24,698 nt of DNA from positions 506,388 to 531,085 of the forward strand of contig VHZZ01000026.1 in the NCBI GenBank assembly GCA_009801015.1, read 5' to 3'. Source of the stretch: Silene noctiflora. Taxonomy: Eukaryota > Streptophyta > Magnoliopsida > Caryophyllales > Caryophyllaceae. A model generated the notes under the pieces. It was not told the DNA's origin. It did not search any database and worked only from the letters and a program-made list of their open reading frames with translations. The translations under genes were made by a program, and so were the position numbers. This document shows, piece after piece, positions 1 through 11,000 of the stretch. The first letter of the stretch is position 1. Every line of letters begins with the position of its first letter.

Positions 1-122
1 AAAAAAAAATTATCACTTTCGGAAATCGTAAGCACAAGTTATGGCATCTTAAAGTTCCCCGGATCAAAAAATTGGGTATTTCGGGCAAAATATCAAACCT
101 CAAGGGCACCGCGTGCATTATC
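1..122. repeat. Arm of a foldback (long-TIR) element, cut by the window edge
   Basis: This stretch closely resembles the right arm of the foldback element at 23361-23748. Both have a poly-A run, then ATTATCACTTTC, a partly conserved middle, and an end in the CGCGTGCAT motif. Only one arm is inside the window; the partner arm, if present, lies to the left of base 1. It is non-coding. Confidence 0.75.
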
Positions 123-523
123 CGAACAATTTTTTATTTTTTTTAGAAAAAAAAACAAAAACTTAGAAAAGCTGTTCACCTCGAAAACCAAACCTGACAA
201 ACAGTGTGGGAGACACAATGGACTGACTGCCTGTTAAACAAGTGAGTCTTGGGCCTATTTGAGTGGGCCCACTTTTAATTAAAAATTAAATAAAATAAAG
301 ATAATGATAAATACAACCTTTAGGGCGTAAATATAATGTTTTATATATAGTGATTAAGATGAAAAATTTTATAAACGGTTTTAGAATTTAGACATCTCTC
401 TATATGTTATGTTGATTTTTTAATTTTAATTTTTAAGTTAGTGTAAATCGTCATTTAAATAAAGAAAATCGGAAAATTAAAAATTAAAAGTAACAAAATG
501 ATGTAAAATGATAGTGTACTTTA
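123..523. other. AT-rich intergenic spacer
   Basis: No ORF, RNA gene or repeat structure is recognisable between the foldback arm and the satellite array. The sequence is dominated by AT-rich runs such as repeated AAAATTAAA. Confidence 0.5.
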
Positions 524-2690
524 CAAGTATTCATCTACTTTTAAGGAATACCCGATTTTCGTCCGAGACTAGTTTATCGGCATACTTAAATGTCCCTTGT
601 TACTTCTCAAAATTTGTGTGACTGCTTTATCTAATATGATGAACCGTCTGTATGATTTACAAACATTTTTTTTCCAGGGACCCTAAAATCGTGAAAACTG
701 TGTATTATTCAATTATATTTGAGCCGTTTGGGAAGTCGTACCAGGTCATGTTTATTTTCCTCCCGTTTTTTTCTAACACGTGACAGAGGTCGCTCCATCA
801 GTTATCGTATTCGATTTTCAACCCAAAATAAGAAGTATTCATCTATTTTTAAAAAATTACTAATTTTCGTTCGAGACTCGTTTATCACGTATCAGCACCC
901 TCAAATGTCCTTTGTTGCTTCTCAAAATTTGTGTGACTACTTTATCCAACCCGAGAAACCATTTGTATGATTTACAAACATTTTTGTTCTCGGACCCTAA
1001 ATTCCCAAATACCATATATTATACACTTAAATTTGAGCCGTTTGGGAGGTTGTGCCAGATCATTTTTCTTCTCCTCCTAATTTTTCTACCACGTGTCAGG
1101 GGTTGCTTCATGATTTACTGTATTCGATTTCCAGACCTAAATAAGAAATATTTATCTATGTTTAAGGATTACCTAATTTTCGTCTCAGACTCGTTTATCG
1201 CATACTCGCACCCTCAAATGTCTTCTATTACTTCTCATAATTTTTATAGCATCTTTACCTTACCCGGGAATGATATGTATGATTCGATGACACTTTTGTT
1301 TTAGTTTATCGTGAAATTACGAAAACCGTGTATATACTTTAATTTGAGCCGTTTGGGAGATCGTACCAGGTTATGTTTCTTTTCTTCCCAGTTTTTGCAC
1401 CATGTATGTCTTGGGTTGTTTCATGAGTTACCGTATTCGATTTTAGCTCTAAATAAAAAATTATCTTATATTTTTAAGGAGTACTCGATTTCGTCCCACA
1501 CTAGTTTTTCGCATACTAGCATAGTCAAATGTTCTCTATTTCTTCTCAAAAATGGTGTAACTGCTTTATCTGACTCGAGGAACTGTCAGTATGATTTACG
1601 GATATTTTTGTTACGCAACTCTGAAATTCCGGCACCCTCAAATGTCCTTTGTTGTTTCTCAAAATTTGCGTGACTGCTTTTTCTAACCTGATAAACCATT
1701 CGTATGATTTACAGACATTTTTTTTCCGAGATACTAAAACCTCGAAAACCGTGTGCTATACAATTAAATTTGAGCCGTTTTGGGAGGTCATATACTCGTA
1801 TCGGGCCATGTTTATTTTTTTATCAGTTTTTACACCACCTCTGTGGGGTTGCTTCATGAGTCACCGTATTCGATCTCGGCTCTAAATAACAAGTTATCAT
1901 CTATTTTTAAGGAGTACTCGATTTCGTCCCATCCTAGTTTATCGCATGCTAGCACAGTCAAATGTTCTTTGATTTTTCTCAAAAATGATGTAATCGCTGT
2001 ATCTGACTCGAGGAACCGTCTGTATGATTTACGGACATTTTTGTTTCGCAACCCTGAAATCCCGAAAATCGTGTATTATACACTTAAATTTAGGTCGTAC
2101 CGGGTAATGTTTCGCTCCTCCCTGTTTTTCTACCACCTGTTAGGGGTCGTTTCATGAGTTAGCATATTCGATTTTTAGCCTTAAATGAGAAATATTCATC
2201 TATTTTTAAGGAGTACCTGGTTCTCGCCCGAGGCTCGTTTATCACGTACCGGCATCTCAAATGTCCTATGTTGTTTCTCAAAATTTGTGTGACTGCTTAT
2301 CTAGCCCGATAAACCATCCGTACGATTTACAGACATTTTTTTCCCGGGACCTTAAAATTCCGAAAACTGTGTATTATACACTTAAATTTTAGCCGTTTAG
2401 GAGGTCGTATCGGGTCATGTTTACTTTCCTCCCAAATTCTCCATCACGCGTCCTGAGTCGTTTCATGAGTTGTCGTATTCGATTTCAGCTCTAAACAACA
2501 AATTATCATCAATTTTTAAGGAGTACTCGATTTTTGTCTCACATTAATTTATCGCATACTGGCACAGTTAAAAATAAACTAATTTCTCTCAAAATTTGTA
2601 TGACTACTTTATCTTACCCGAGAAACTATCTGTATAATTTACGGATATTTTTGTTCCAAAACCCTGAAATCCCAAAAACCGTAAATTTAT
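524..2690. repeat. Tandem satellite array, about 311-bp units, partly in higher-order dimers
   Basis: The landmark CTCAAAATTTGTGTGACTG (or a variant) recurs at 606, 921, 1234, 1545, 1658, 1978, 2277 and 2588. The spacings are 315, 313, 311, 113, 320, 299 and 311 bp. Each unit also carries TTTGAGCCGTTTGGGAGGTCGTA, a TTCATGAGTTACCGTATTCGAT-like segment and TTTTTAAGGAGTAC. The 113-bp step marks an internally deleted or recombined unit. From 1545 on, two sequence types alternate (see findings). The short ORFs here are by-products of the repeats, since none is kept from unit to unit. The unit length is similar to what I recall for the Silene subtelomeric X43.1 satellite (about 313-335 bp), but I cannot compare sequences. 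Confidence 0.85.
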
Positions 2691-3584
2691 GATATAATTT
2701 TAGTAATTTTTTTACTATTATATTTTTGAAAAATTAAAGTTAAAGGGGTGATCTCGAAAAATAAAAACGTTATATATACAAATGACATTTCTCATATGCA
2801 CACACGTTATAATTTGTGACAGACCCAAAATGTGATCATTTTAATGAGAAAATGTTAAAATTGGTAGTTGTATTTTATCTTAAAATGGTAACATTTTTGT
2901 TGTCACAATTTGTGACCGTCACAAGTAAGACCAACTGATATACAAAACTGAGGAAGTAACAATTTGTTGAGCTTGAACCTTTGCTTAATCTTGTAGCATA
3001 TAGGTCAAGTTGACTAAGACTTGACAAAGACTCCAACTATTTAACTACCTACCAAATAAAATAAAATAAAAAACAATAAATACTCTCCATCCTTCACCTC
3101 TTTTTTGAACACACCTCACAAACTTTAATTTAATCCTTCACCCAAAAAAGTAACTATGAAAAATGTGAAATACACATGTACTCTACCTAATCTCTCATTT
3201 AATAACTTCACACCCACATTAATCATACTCCTAATTTATGATTACCTATTTAATTGCCAAATAAACAAATAAAAAACATAAATAAAGTTGTTGTAAAAGG
3301 TATAATGATTACCTCATATACTCTTATTAATATATATCTCATTTAATTTGTGGTATTAAATGAGCCGTAAGGGCAGTACAATATGAGAGATGAGAGAATT
3401 CGAGTCTGGGATATATTGACTATTACACCTCCATCTTAATCACCAGGTTAAGGACTCTTCGAGTATGATAACTTCTCCGTAATAAAGAACGACAAAAACA
3501 CAAATAAATTTGTCATAAATATTGTAATATTGAACAACTATTTCATATATACTATACAATAAAATAGATTATTGCCACTTAATT
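2691..3584. other. AT-rich intergenic region
   Basis: No gene is visible. The TTTGTGAC motif is repeated near 2815 and 2912, next to a GTCACAA inverted half near 2920, which suggests a worn small inverted-repeat element. The rest is AT-rich single-copy-looking sequence. Confidence 0.4.
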
Positions 3585-4298
3585 TCAATTCCTAAATTAA
3601 GTTCAATTATTTTGTACACTTTAATTTAATTAAATTCAGTTCATTTATACTCTTCGATTCGGTCCATTTCGGGATCTCTAAATTTAATCAAGTTCAAACC
3701 ATTTAAATTCAAAATTACACTCTACTGCTACGAGATTCAGTTCATGTAAAATTTAAGTTCATTTTATCTCCGCTCTTCATTCAATTAAGTCTACTTCATT
3801 AATATTTTCACTCCAATTTAGTCCAGATTCTCCGAATTCAATTCCCTTCAAATTATTTTACAAAATATCAAGATTAGCATACAACGATTTCACACAAGTT
3901 ATCGAAAATCGATTTTTTTTTTTATCTTCCAACCAAAAAAAAACATACAAATTCTCAGTTAAGACGAATAATATCTGTCTTATACTTAAGACGGGTTAAA
4001 TACATACCAAATTACCCCACTTATTACCTAAAAAATGCTATATTTTTTTTTTATTACCATTGTGGTAGTATTTAGCCCGTGTTCTTTTGGAACTTAATTT
4101 CAACTCATTTCAGTTCAGTTCATATTCGCTCTCTTTAAGTTCAGTTCAGTTTCATTCAGTTCAACTTTTTTCTTTACAAATTAACTTTTACCTTACCTTA
4201 CTTTAGTTTAATTTAGTTCAATTCAGCTCAATTAAGTTTAGTTCAGTTAAGTTCAGCTCCATTAAGTTCAACTCAGTTTAGTTTAATTTAGTTTAAAC
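3585..4298. repeat. Low-complexity TTCAGTTCA/TTAAGTTCA tract with a small foldback
   Basis: Short degenerate words (AGTTCA, TTCAGTTCAG, AATTTAG) recur through both halves, 3585-3860 and 4085-4298. Between them, ACGGGTTAAATAC at 3991-4003 and GTATTTAGCCCGT at 4068-4080 form inverted ends around a 90-bp foldback. No coding capacity is seen. Confidence 0.55.
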
Positions 4299-4307
4299 AG
4301 TTTCAGA

Positions 4308-4662
4308 TAAACCTGACAAATCGGGTCAACGAGTCGGGTTCGGGTCGGGCCAGTTCGGGTCTTTCATTGATTTCGGGTTGGCTCGGGTCTATTTCGGGTT
4401 TCGGGTTGTTTCGGGTCAAACGGGTCGGGTTATTTTGGGTCGGGTCATTTTCGGGTTAATGAATAAGAGAGAAAAAGTCATTTCAAGTATTTTCGGTTCA
4501 ATTAGAGTTATGTTTTGTCGGGTCCGGGTCGGGTCAGTTACGGGTCAAGAAAGCTCGATCACGTTCGGGTCAGTTCGGGTTTTTGGGTCACATTCGGGTG
4601 ATGTTCGGGTCATTTCGGGTCTCGGGTCAGCCTTTTCGGGTCGGGTTACTTTTGCCGGGTCT
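4308..4662. mobile_element. GC-rich non-autonomous TIR element, copy A (Mutator-like by target duplication)
   Basis: A 355-bp block of CGGGT-type repeats starts TAAACCTGAC and ends CCGGGTCT, a degenerate form of the TAGACCTG/CAGGTCTA ends seen at 22145-22720. It is flanked by the direct repeat AGTTTCAGA at 4299-4307 and 4663-4671, which fits the 9-bp duplications of Mutator-like elements. An internal segment with AATGAATAAGAGAG (about 4457-4515) is shared in inverted orientation with copy B at 17597-18048. An ORF through it is a repeat by-product. It ends about 100 bp before the pyrimidine-rich leader of the PHGAP gene. Confidence 0.75.
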
Positions 4663-4692
4663 AGTTTCAGACTAGAAAACAGAGCCTTAACC

Positions 4693-4710
4693 CGTCTTAA
4701 ATTTAAGACG
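4693..4710. promoter_or_regulatory. 18-bp perfect palindrome upstream of the first gene
   Basis: CGTCTTAAATTTAAGACG is self-complementary over all 18 bases, and a further half-site CCGTCTTAAG follows at about 4719. It lies between copy A and the putative leader. It could be a dimer binding site or a relic of a small inverted-repeat element; similar AAGACG words occur near 3961-3995. The role is unknown. Confidence 0.35.
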
Positions 4711-4754
4711 GATAGTAACCGTCTTAAGCGAGACTTAAAAAAGCATTAGTTGAG

Positions 4755-4943
4755 CAGTTGGTTACTCTCTAATTTGTTTTGTCTCTTTTCTTCAACCATT
4801 ACCACTCTTCTACTCCTCTTCCTACTCACTCTCTTTCCTTCATCCTTTACACTTTTCCCTTCTCAAAACCCTAATTTCCGCAATTAATCCCATCTCTTTC
4901 CTCGTCATCTCCGATCTTCCGCGTTTCACGCCGAGTCCAGTCG
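4755..4943 (+). promoter_or_regulatory. Probable transcription start region and pyrimidine-rich 5' leader of the PHGAP gene, with telo-box
   Basis: From about 4765 to 4870 the + strand is a near-continuous C/T tract, typical of plant core-promoter Y patches and 5'UTRs. It is followed by AAACCCTAA (4866-4874), the plant telo-box. No clear TATA box is seen at the expected distance. The transcription start was not located exactly. A 5'UTR intron starting at the GTAAAG at 4976 cannot be excluded. Confidence 0.5.
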
Positions 4944-4986
4944 ATGGATGACTCGGTGGTCTACTCACTCGTACTGTAAAGTGTAA
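4944..4986 (+). promoter_or_regulatory. Two overlapping upstream ORFs in the PHGAP leader
   Basis: The ATG at 4944 opens an 11-codon ORF that stops at TAA 4977-4979. The ATG at 4948, in another frame, opens a 12-codon ORF that stops at TAA 4984-4986. Both end about 110 nt before the main ATG at 5096. If this stretch is in the mature transcript, both would be met first by scanning ribosomes and could lower translation. That holds only if the leader is not spliced across them. Confidence 0.45.
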
Positions 4987-5095
4987 ACTGTATTATATAC
5001 ACATAATTATACATTGAATTATTTATTGTAATTAGTGGAGTATTGTGATTAATTTGGTTAATTTTGAGTTAATAAGAAGCTACTGATGCTTAACA

Positions 5096-8000
5096 ATGGC
5101 GGCTTTTGAACGTCCTAGAGTTGGTCCATCCAATACGGTGCTGTTTTTGTTACTTTACTCTTACGGTTGCTTCCATTTTAATTTTTTTTTTTTGTTAATT
5201 TTGTTTATTGTTTGATTTTGCGGTGTTGATTGATTGCTGCATTGATGTATTGTGACTATTTATTAGTGTTTAAAATGTTGTATTTGAATTATGGTATTTG
5301 ATGATTTAATGATTGCATTTGGATAGAGTAGAGTGCATTATGGTCTGATTAAACGAGTGATAATCGCGGTTGTTGCAGGAATTGCATAGGTTTATGGGTG
5401 AACGATTCGAGTTTATAGGAATTAGGAGAGGGAGATTAGTAGTTGGACTATGAATTATTCATAATCCTAATTGAATTACTTGTAGTGTATTATGGCTGTT
5501 GCTATTGTTTAAAATATTGCATATAATTATAGTATTTGATGAAATATTAGTTTTGGGTAATTGATTGTATTCGGATAAAGTAGACTTTGTTATGGTGTGA
5601 TAAAATGAGTGATAATCGCAGTTGTTGGAAAGAAATACATAGGTTTATGGGCGAATGATTCGAGGTTAGAGGTTATAGTACTTGATGATTTATTAGTTTT
5701 GGTGAATTGATTGTATTTGGATAAAGTAGAGTATGTTATGGGGATCAAATGGGTGATAATCGCGGTTGTTGGAAGGAAATGTGTAGGTTTATTGGTGAAT
5801 GATTTGAGGTTAGAGGCTATGATATTTGACGATTTCTTAGTTTTGGTTAATTGATTGTATTTGGATGAAGTAGAGCGTGTTATGGGGATCAAATGAGTGA
5901 TAGTCGCGGTTGTTGGAAGGAAATGCTTGGGTTTATGGGTGAGCAATTTGAGGTTAGAGGTTATTGTATTTGATGATTTCTTAGTTTTGTTACATTTGTT
6001 GGATAATGTAGATTGTGTAATGGTGATTGTATGAGTGATAATCAGGGTTGTTGAAGGAAATTCATAGGTTTATAGGTGAAGAATTCGAGGTTATGAGTTA
6101 TTAATAATCGTAATTGAATTACTCGTAGTGTTGTCAACGATTCTTAAGCGTCGTATGAAAGAAGAGACTGCAGCGTATTGTTATGTACAGATTTTAGGGT
6201 TGTTAAGCTATAGGATTATGGATGTTATGTACAGAGATAAGCTATAGGATTATGAATGCTGCTGCAAAATCAGAGTAGAGTAGGAATCTGCAGTTCTGTT
6301 TCGGTTAGGTAATAGTTTAGATGTTTATGCCCCTTGAGAAGAACCATATTGATTACCATGTTTATGCTTACCATTCCCTTCGTCCTAGTCATTTGTTTAC
6401 CTTTTATATTCTTTGTGAGGGCTATTTAATCAAAAGCAAACACAAAGGCTAACAAATGACTGAGACAAAGGGAGTAGTATTTACTGGGAATTACCGGGGC
6501 TTCATTTTTTGTATAGCAGTGGACAATCATGAGTAATACACACGGCATGTCTGCGGGTTAAGTAAGATTGGCATCGTATTGTTGATGGGTGTTTTGTCCA
6601 TAGAAGTTCATGATTAACTGTGATTGATCACTAGCTAGGACTCATAGGCTAATTGAACGCAGCTTAAGAAATACTCCACTTTTCATTGTTTGGGCATTAT
6701 TCTGTGTGCTGACAACAATCACAACATTTATAAAAATGCTTAAACTATAAATAAAAAATGATTTAGTGTGAAGTGTATGGACTATCTATGATCTTCCACT
6801 TTTCATTGTTTTCCTGTCGACAATTCATGGTAGTCGATTCCAAATCATTTTGGGACAAAGCGTTTATTGTTTTTTTGTTTACTTGCATGACCTATCTATA
6901 ATCTGCCTTAATTGTTGTGCACAACACAATTTAACCAGAGGCTCATATCAACTACTTGCATGACCTTTGATGTGGCCTTTCTTCTGCTAATTTAGTTCCA
7001 TGTTTTATTGTTCATTTCGTGATCCTTTTCCTTAGTACGATTGAAATTTCTGATTAGCGTAATGTGTGTAATACTTCAGGTTTTTAAGAGTGGACCGCTG
7101 TTTATCTCGTCCAAAGGTTGGTGATTGTCTCTCTCATAAATTTATCATTCTTGCTACGGAGTATTGATCTTCACATCCGTTCAATATCAGAATCAACATC
7201 TACATTACCCCAACACCTCTACGGATGCTTTTGCCATGAGCAGCCTTACATTTTGATTCGACTCTTGGCTATTAATGTCACAGTTATATGCTATTTCATA
7301 TCAAATGAGAAACACTTCTAGGTTTACCAGTTCTTTTCTATTTAACTTGGGAATTATATTGCTTGGTGACTTTAGGTTTGGTTAATTTTGATTCTGCTCT
7401 GATATTTTCTCCTTTGCTGCAGGCTTGGGTTGGAAGTCTTGGAAGAAGCGCTGGTTTATCCTAACACGTACTTCATTAGTGTTTTTTAAAAATGATCCGG
7501 TAAGCCTTATTAGGCTCTTAGGCTGCTCTAAATGAATTTAAATCACTGAATCTCATTTACAATAATTTGAACTAACCAAATTGATGTTCTATGCGGTTAA
7601 TGGTTATGCATATTTGTGGTTTTGTAGAGTGCCCTTCCTCAGAGAGGTGGAGAAGTGAATCTGACCTTAGGCGGCATTGATTTAAATAACTCTGGAAGGT
7701 AGGTTATTGTTTCCGTAGATTCCCTTGTTTTCCAGTGTGTTACTGTTGCCTGATCTGAAGATTTCAATTTCAGTGTTGTTGTAAGAGAGGACAAGAAGCT
7801 GTTGACAGTGCTTTTTCCAGATGGACGTGATGGCCGAGCTTTCACACTGAAGGTACTTCCAGACAGCTTGTTATCTGTTTGATGATTGATAGTTGATGGA
7901 ATGATTGCACTTTGGCAGTTTTCTTCTAACATTTATATTGACATATAGTTATAGAGATGTCATATACAGGATAAGATTTTACAAAGAGGTGTTGATATCT

Positions 8001-11000
8001 GTATTTGTTCATTGGCGTTGTGAACTTTTAGACAGAGACGTCAGAGGACTTGTTTGAATGGAAGACAGCTCTGGAGCAAGCGCTTGCACAGGCACCAAGT
8101 GCTGCTCTTGTGATGGGTCATAATGGAATATTTCGGAATGATACAAATGATGCTATAGATGGATCTTTTCATCAATGTTTGTGTTTGTTTCTTCGCTTTT
8201 GTTATTTATTGCGAATTGTTTATATCATTTTGTCTTCTTTAGTTTCTTCTTTTAGTGACATTTGGTCTTTTTTTTTATAGCGGTGTTTATATTTTTCATT
8301 TGAGAAGTCACTTTTCTGTTTTTTGTAGGGAGGGATAAGCGCCCTGTTAAATCATTGGTTGTTGGACGGCCAATTTTACTCGCTTTGGAGGACATAGATG
8401 GGGGGCCTTCTTTTCTGGAGAAAGCTCTTCGATTTCTTGAGACTTATGGTGAATAGTCATCAGGCCCTTCTTTCTTTTATGATTTCCCCCCACTATATTA
8501 TTATTTCATTTCTTTTTCTTTTTTGTTTCCCTGGCAATGAAGATTGAACTCCTCAGGATCGTAACTTCCAGCGAGGGTAGTTTTTTCTGTTCGCCTATGC
8601 AAGGTTATTGCATAACTTTATGATGTCCAATGTTTCTGCAGGAATTAAAGTTGAAGGAATTTTACGACAGGCTGCAGATGTGGAAGAGGTAGAGCGTAGA
8701 GTCCAGGATTATGAACAAGGTTCACATCCAACATTTATTTGCCGTATTTCTTGAGACAACTCTGTGCATGTGTATATTTTATTCTCTATACTCAGGTTTC
8801 TGTTAATCTCCTTCAAATTTGGGTATGTTTTTTTAGGTAAAAATGAATTTGATCCTCATGAAGACGCACATGTTGTCGGTGACTGTGTGAAGGTATTTCT
8901 TAACTTTCTCTATTGGTATTTGTTCCCAAGTAATGTGATTTGGCTCGTGGTCAACTCATCAAAATCTTGTTGGCAGCACGTTCTTCGCGAGCTTCCTTCA
9001 TCTCCAGTTCCCGCATCTTGTTGTACTGCATTGCTTGAGGCTTACAGTAAGTTCAGAACTTCAGATTGCAGTATCTTAAAAATAGAGGTGTTTCTTACTT
9101 ATCTTGGTCTTAAAAATAGAGGCATTTCAAATGTATATTCATATGTTGGGCTGCGTGATTGTTTATTTATAAAGTATACCTGCTGTAGGAAGTACATTTC
9201 CATTTGTTAGTTTTACCCTCTTAGATCTTTGGGCAACTTTTATCTGTTAGATATACCTTTCTTCAGTCGTCAATAGGCCTGACCGCTTGAAAGTAGATGA
9301 AACATAATACTTCTACAGTTCTACCTCTCCCATTCCCCTCTCTTCCTTTTCCTTTTGGCCATTCTTTTGAGTTTTTACGGCAGTGTTAAGTTCTGAGAAT
9401 AAAGTCTGCAAACCTTACTTCTGCTGTTGGGTATATCAGCCCAATGAGGTACGAATAGCTCCTGCAAGTTGTAATCCCATGTGGCCACATGGTATCCTAC
9501 ACCTGCTTTGGGGATTGGATAATTTGATTGGAGACTTGGAGGTGGTTCTTGAGGTGGCCTTTGGCTTGGGCATCTTTGATTGTGCTTTTCGTGGTATCAG
9601 TTTCTAGTTGCTATATCCGTCTTGTCCTAAGTGTCTTCGTTTTTAAAGCATTGTCACTTTTGATGGTATCGGTTTCTAGTTGCTGCTTATTTACGATGTA
9701 CGCTGGTTTAGTTTATCCTTTATTTTACAAAGTGGGTGAGAGTTTTGAGGTCTGGTATAGATTATTCGGGAGGGCACCTTGATAACTCTTTTGCCATCAA
9801 TTACTCAGTTACTGTATTTTTACAGTTTTTCACATGCTGTAGAGATCTGTTTTGTACGCCTTTGTCGCTAATTTAATTAGTTCCCTTCTCCATTCTTTCG
9901 TCCCTAGATTTCTTTATCTTTTTTATGATATGGTTATTGTGATAGAGTTAGTTTTACACTTTTACATGTCGGAAGTTCAGTACTTTTTTCCCAACTCTAT
10001 GCATTGGTCAATCAATAAATTGCCGTTTCCTGCTTTGTTGCATCAGAAATTGATCTTAAGGAAGCTCGGGTAAATGCTATACGGTCAGCTATACTGGAGA
10101 CTTTTCCAGAACCAAACCGGCGATTATTGCAGAGGTACTTTTTCTGTCTGGTCATCCTTATGTGTGCTAAATTCTGATATTGTAACTTTTATGAAGGTCT
10201 TACTTGTATTCTGGCAGCTATTTTCTGTATTCTATGTTCTCTTTTAATCTGTAATTTTCATGAATATTTTTGAGGTTTGGCTTCAAGAGTTATTTGACTG
10301 GCATACTTAAAATATAATAATACTGATTTTGAGAGAAACATGCTGACTAGAGTCTTCATAATGTTTAAGCATTGTTGGTGTTTGAATCCGGCATTTATGT
10401 ATTTTGCTGCAATCATGCCTTGGATTTTCTAAAATTGTTCAAAATGTTAGACTACCATATCCCTGTTTTTTTCCGTTTCTTTTATTCATTAACGTTCCTT
10501 GCAGGATTGTGAAAATGATGCACACAATAGCTTCTCATGCCTCCGATAATCGTATGACCCCATCTGCCGTTGCGGCATGCATGGCACCTTTGCTTCTACG
10601 CCCTCTTTTAGCTGGCGAATGTGAGCTGGATGATGACTTTGATATGAACGGTGATAATTCAGCCCAGCTGCTGGCTGCTGCAAATGCTGCTAATAATGCG
10701 CAAGCTATCGTTACGACTCTTCTGGAAGAATATGAGAATATTTTTGATGTAAGTTGCTCTTAATTGTCTTTGCGACTTTGTGTGTATTTTCTGTGTAGCT
10801 GCTCTCAATTTGTTGAGCTATTGGCCAGTTTCTCAGTTTTTTCGGCACAGTTTTGTTTAGTGAGTTTGTGAATTGTCTTATTTTCAGGATGATAGTTTAC
10901 AAAGATGCTCAATCTCGGCCGACTCACGGATTGAGAACAGTGATAGTGATGATACAACAGATGAGGAGAATGTAAGTGTCCTAGACAATGGGTATCGTAA

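Larger units (their letters stand above)
5138..7079 (+). other. Intron 1 of the PHGAP gene (1.9 kb)
   Basis: The donor follows ACG (GTGCTG at 5138) and the acceptor is the CAG ending at 7079, just before the exon that begins VFKSGPLF. The intron holds a tandem repeat (about 5320-6130) and a Stowaway MITE (6371-6474). The remainder is T-rich intronic sequence without a gene. Its length and position as first intron would suit an intronic enhancer, but nothing in the sequence shows one. Confidence 0.85.

Noticed and set aside
719-2157. Series of 65-130 codon ORFs on both strands
   Set aside because: They fall inside the satellite array, change frame from unit to unit and show no conserved protein. 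They are repeat by-products.
524-2690. CRISPR array or bacterial repeat locus
   Set aside because: The units are about 311 bp without short repeat-spacer structure, and the whole window is plant nuclear DNA.
4378-4749. 123-codon ORF rich in G, R, V and F
   Set aside because: It is a translation of CGGGT repeats in transposon copy A. The same kind of frame appears in the inverted copy at 17583-17895.
5590-5946. 118-codon minus-strand ORF with repeated ITHLIPIT-like segments
   Set aside because: The protein repeat is only the 144-bp intronic tandem repeat read on the other strand.
8764-9210. 148-codon ORF
   Set aside because: It is PHGAP exons 9 and 10 read through their introns; spliced exons explain all recognisable residues.
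10404-10763. Separate small gene beginning at 10404
   Set aside because: The recognisable part is exon 12 of PHGAP (RhoGAP C-terminal half). The first residues come from intron 11.
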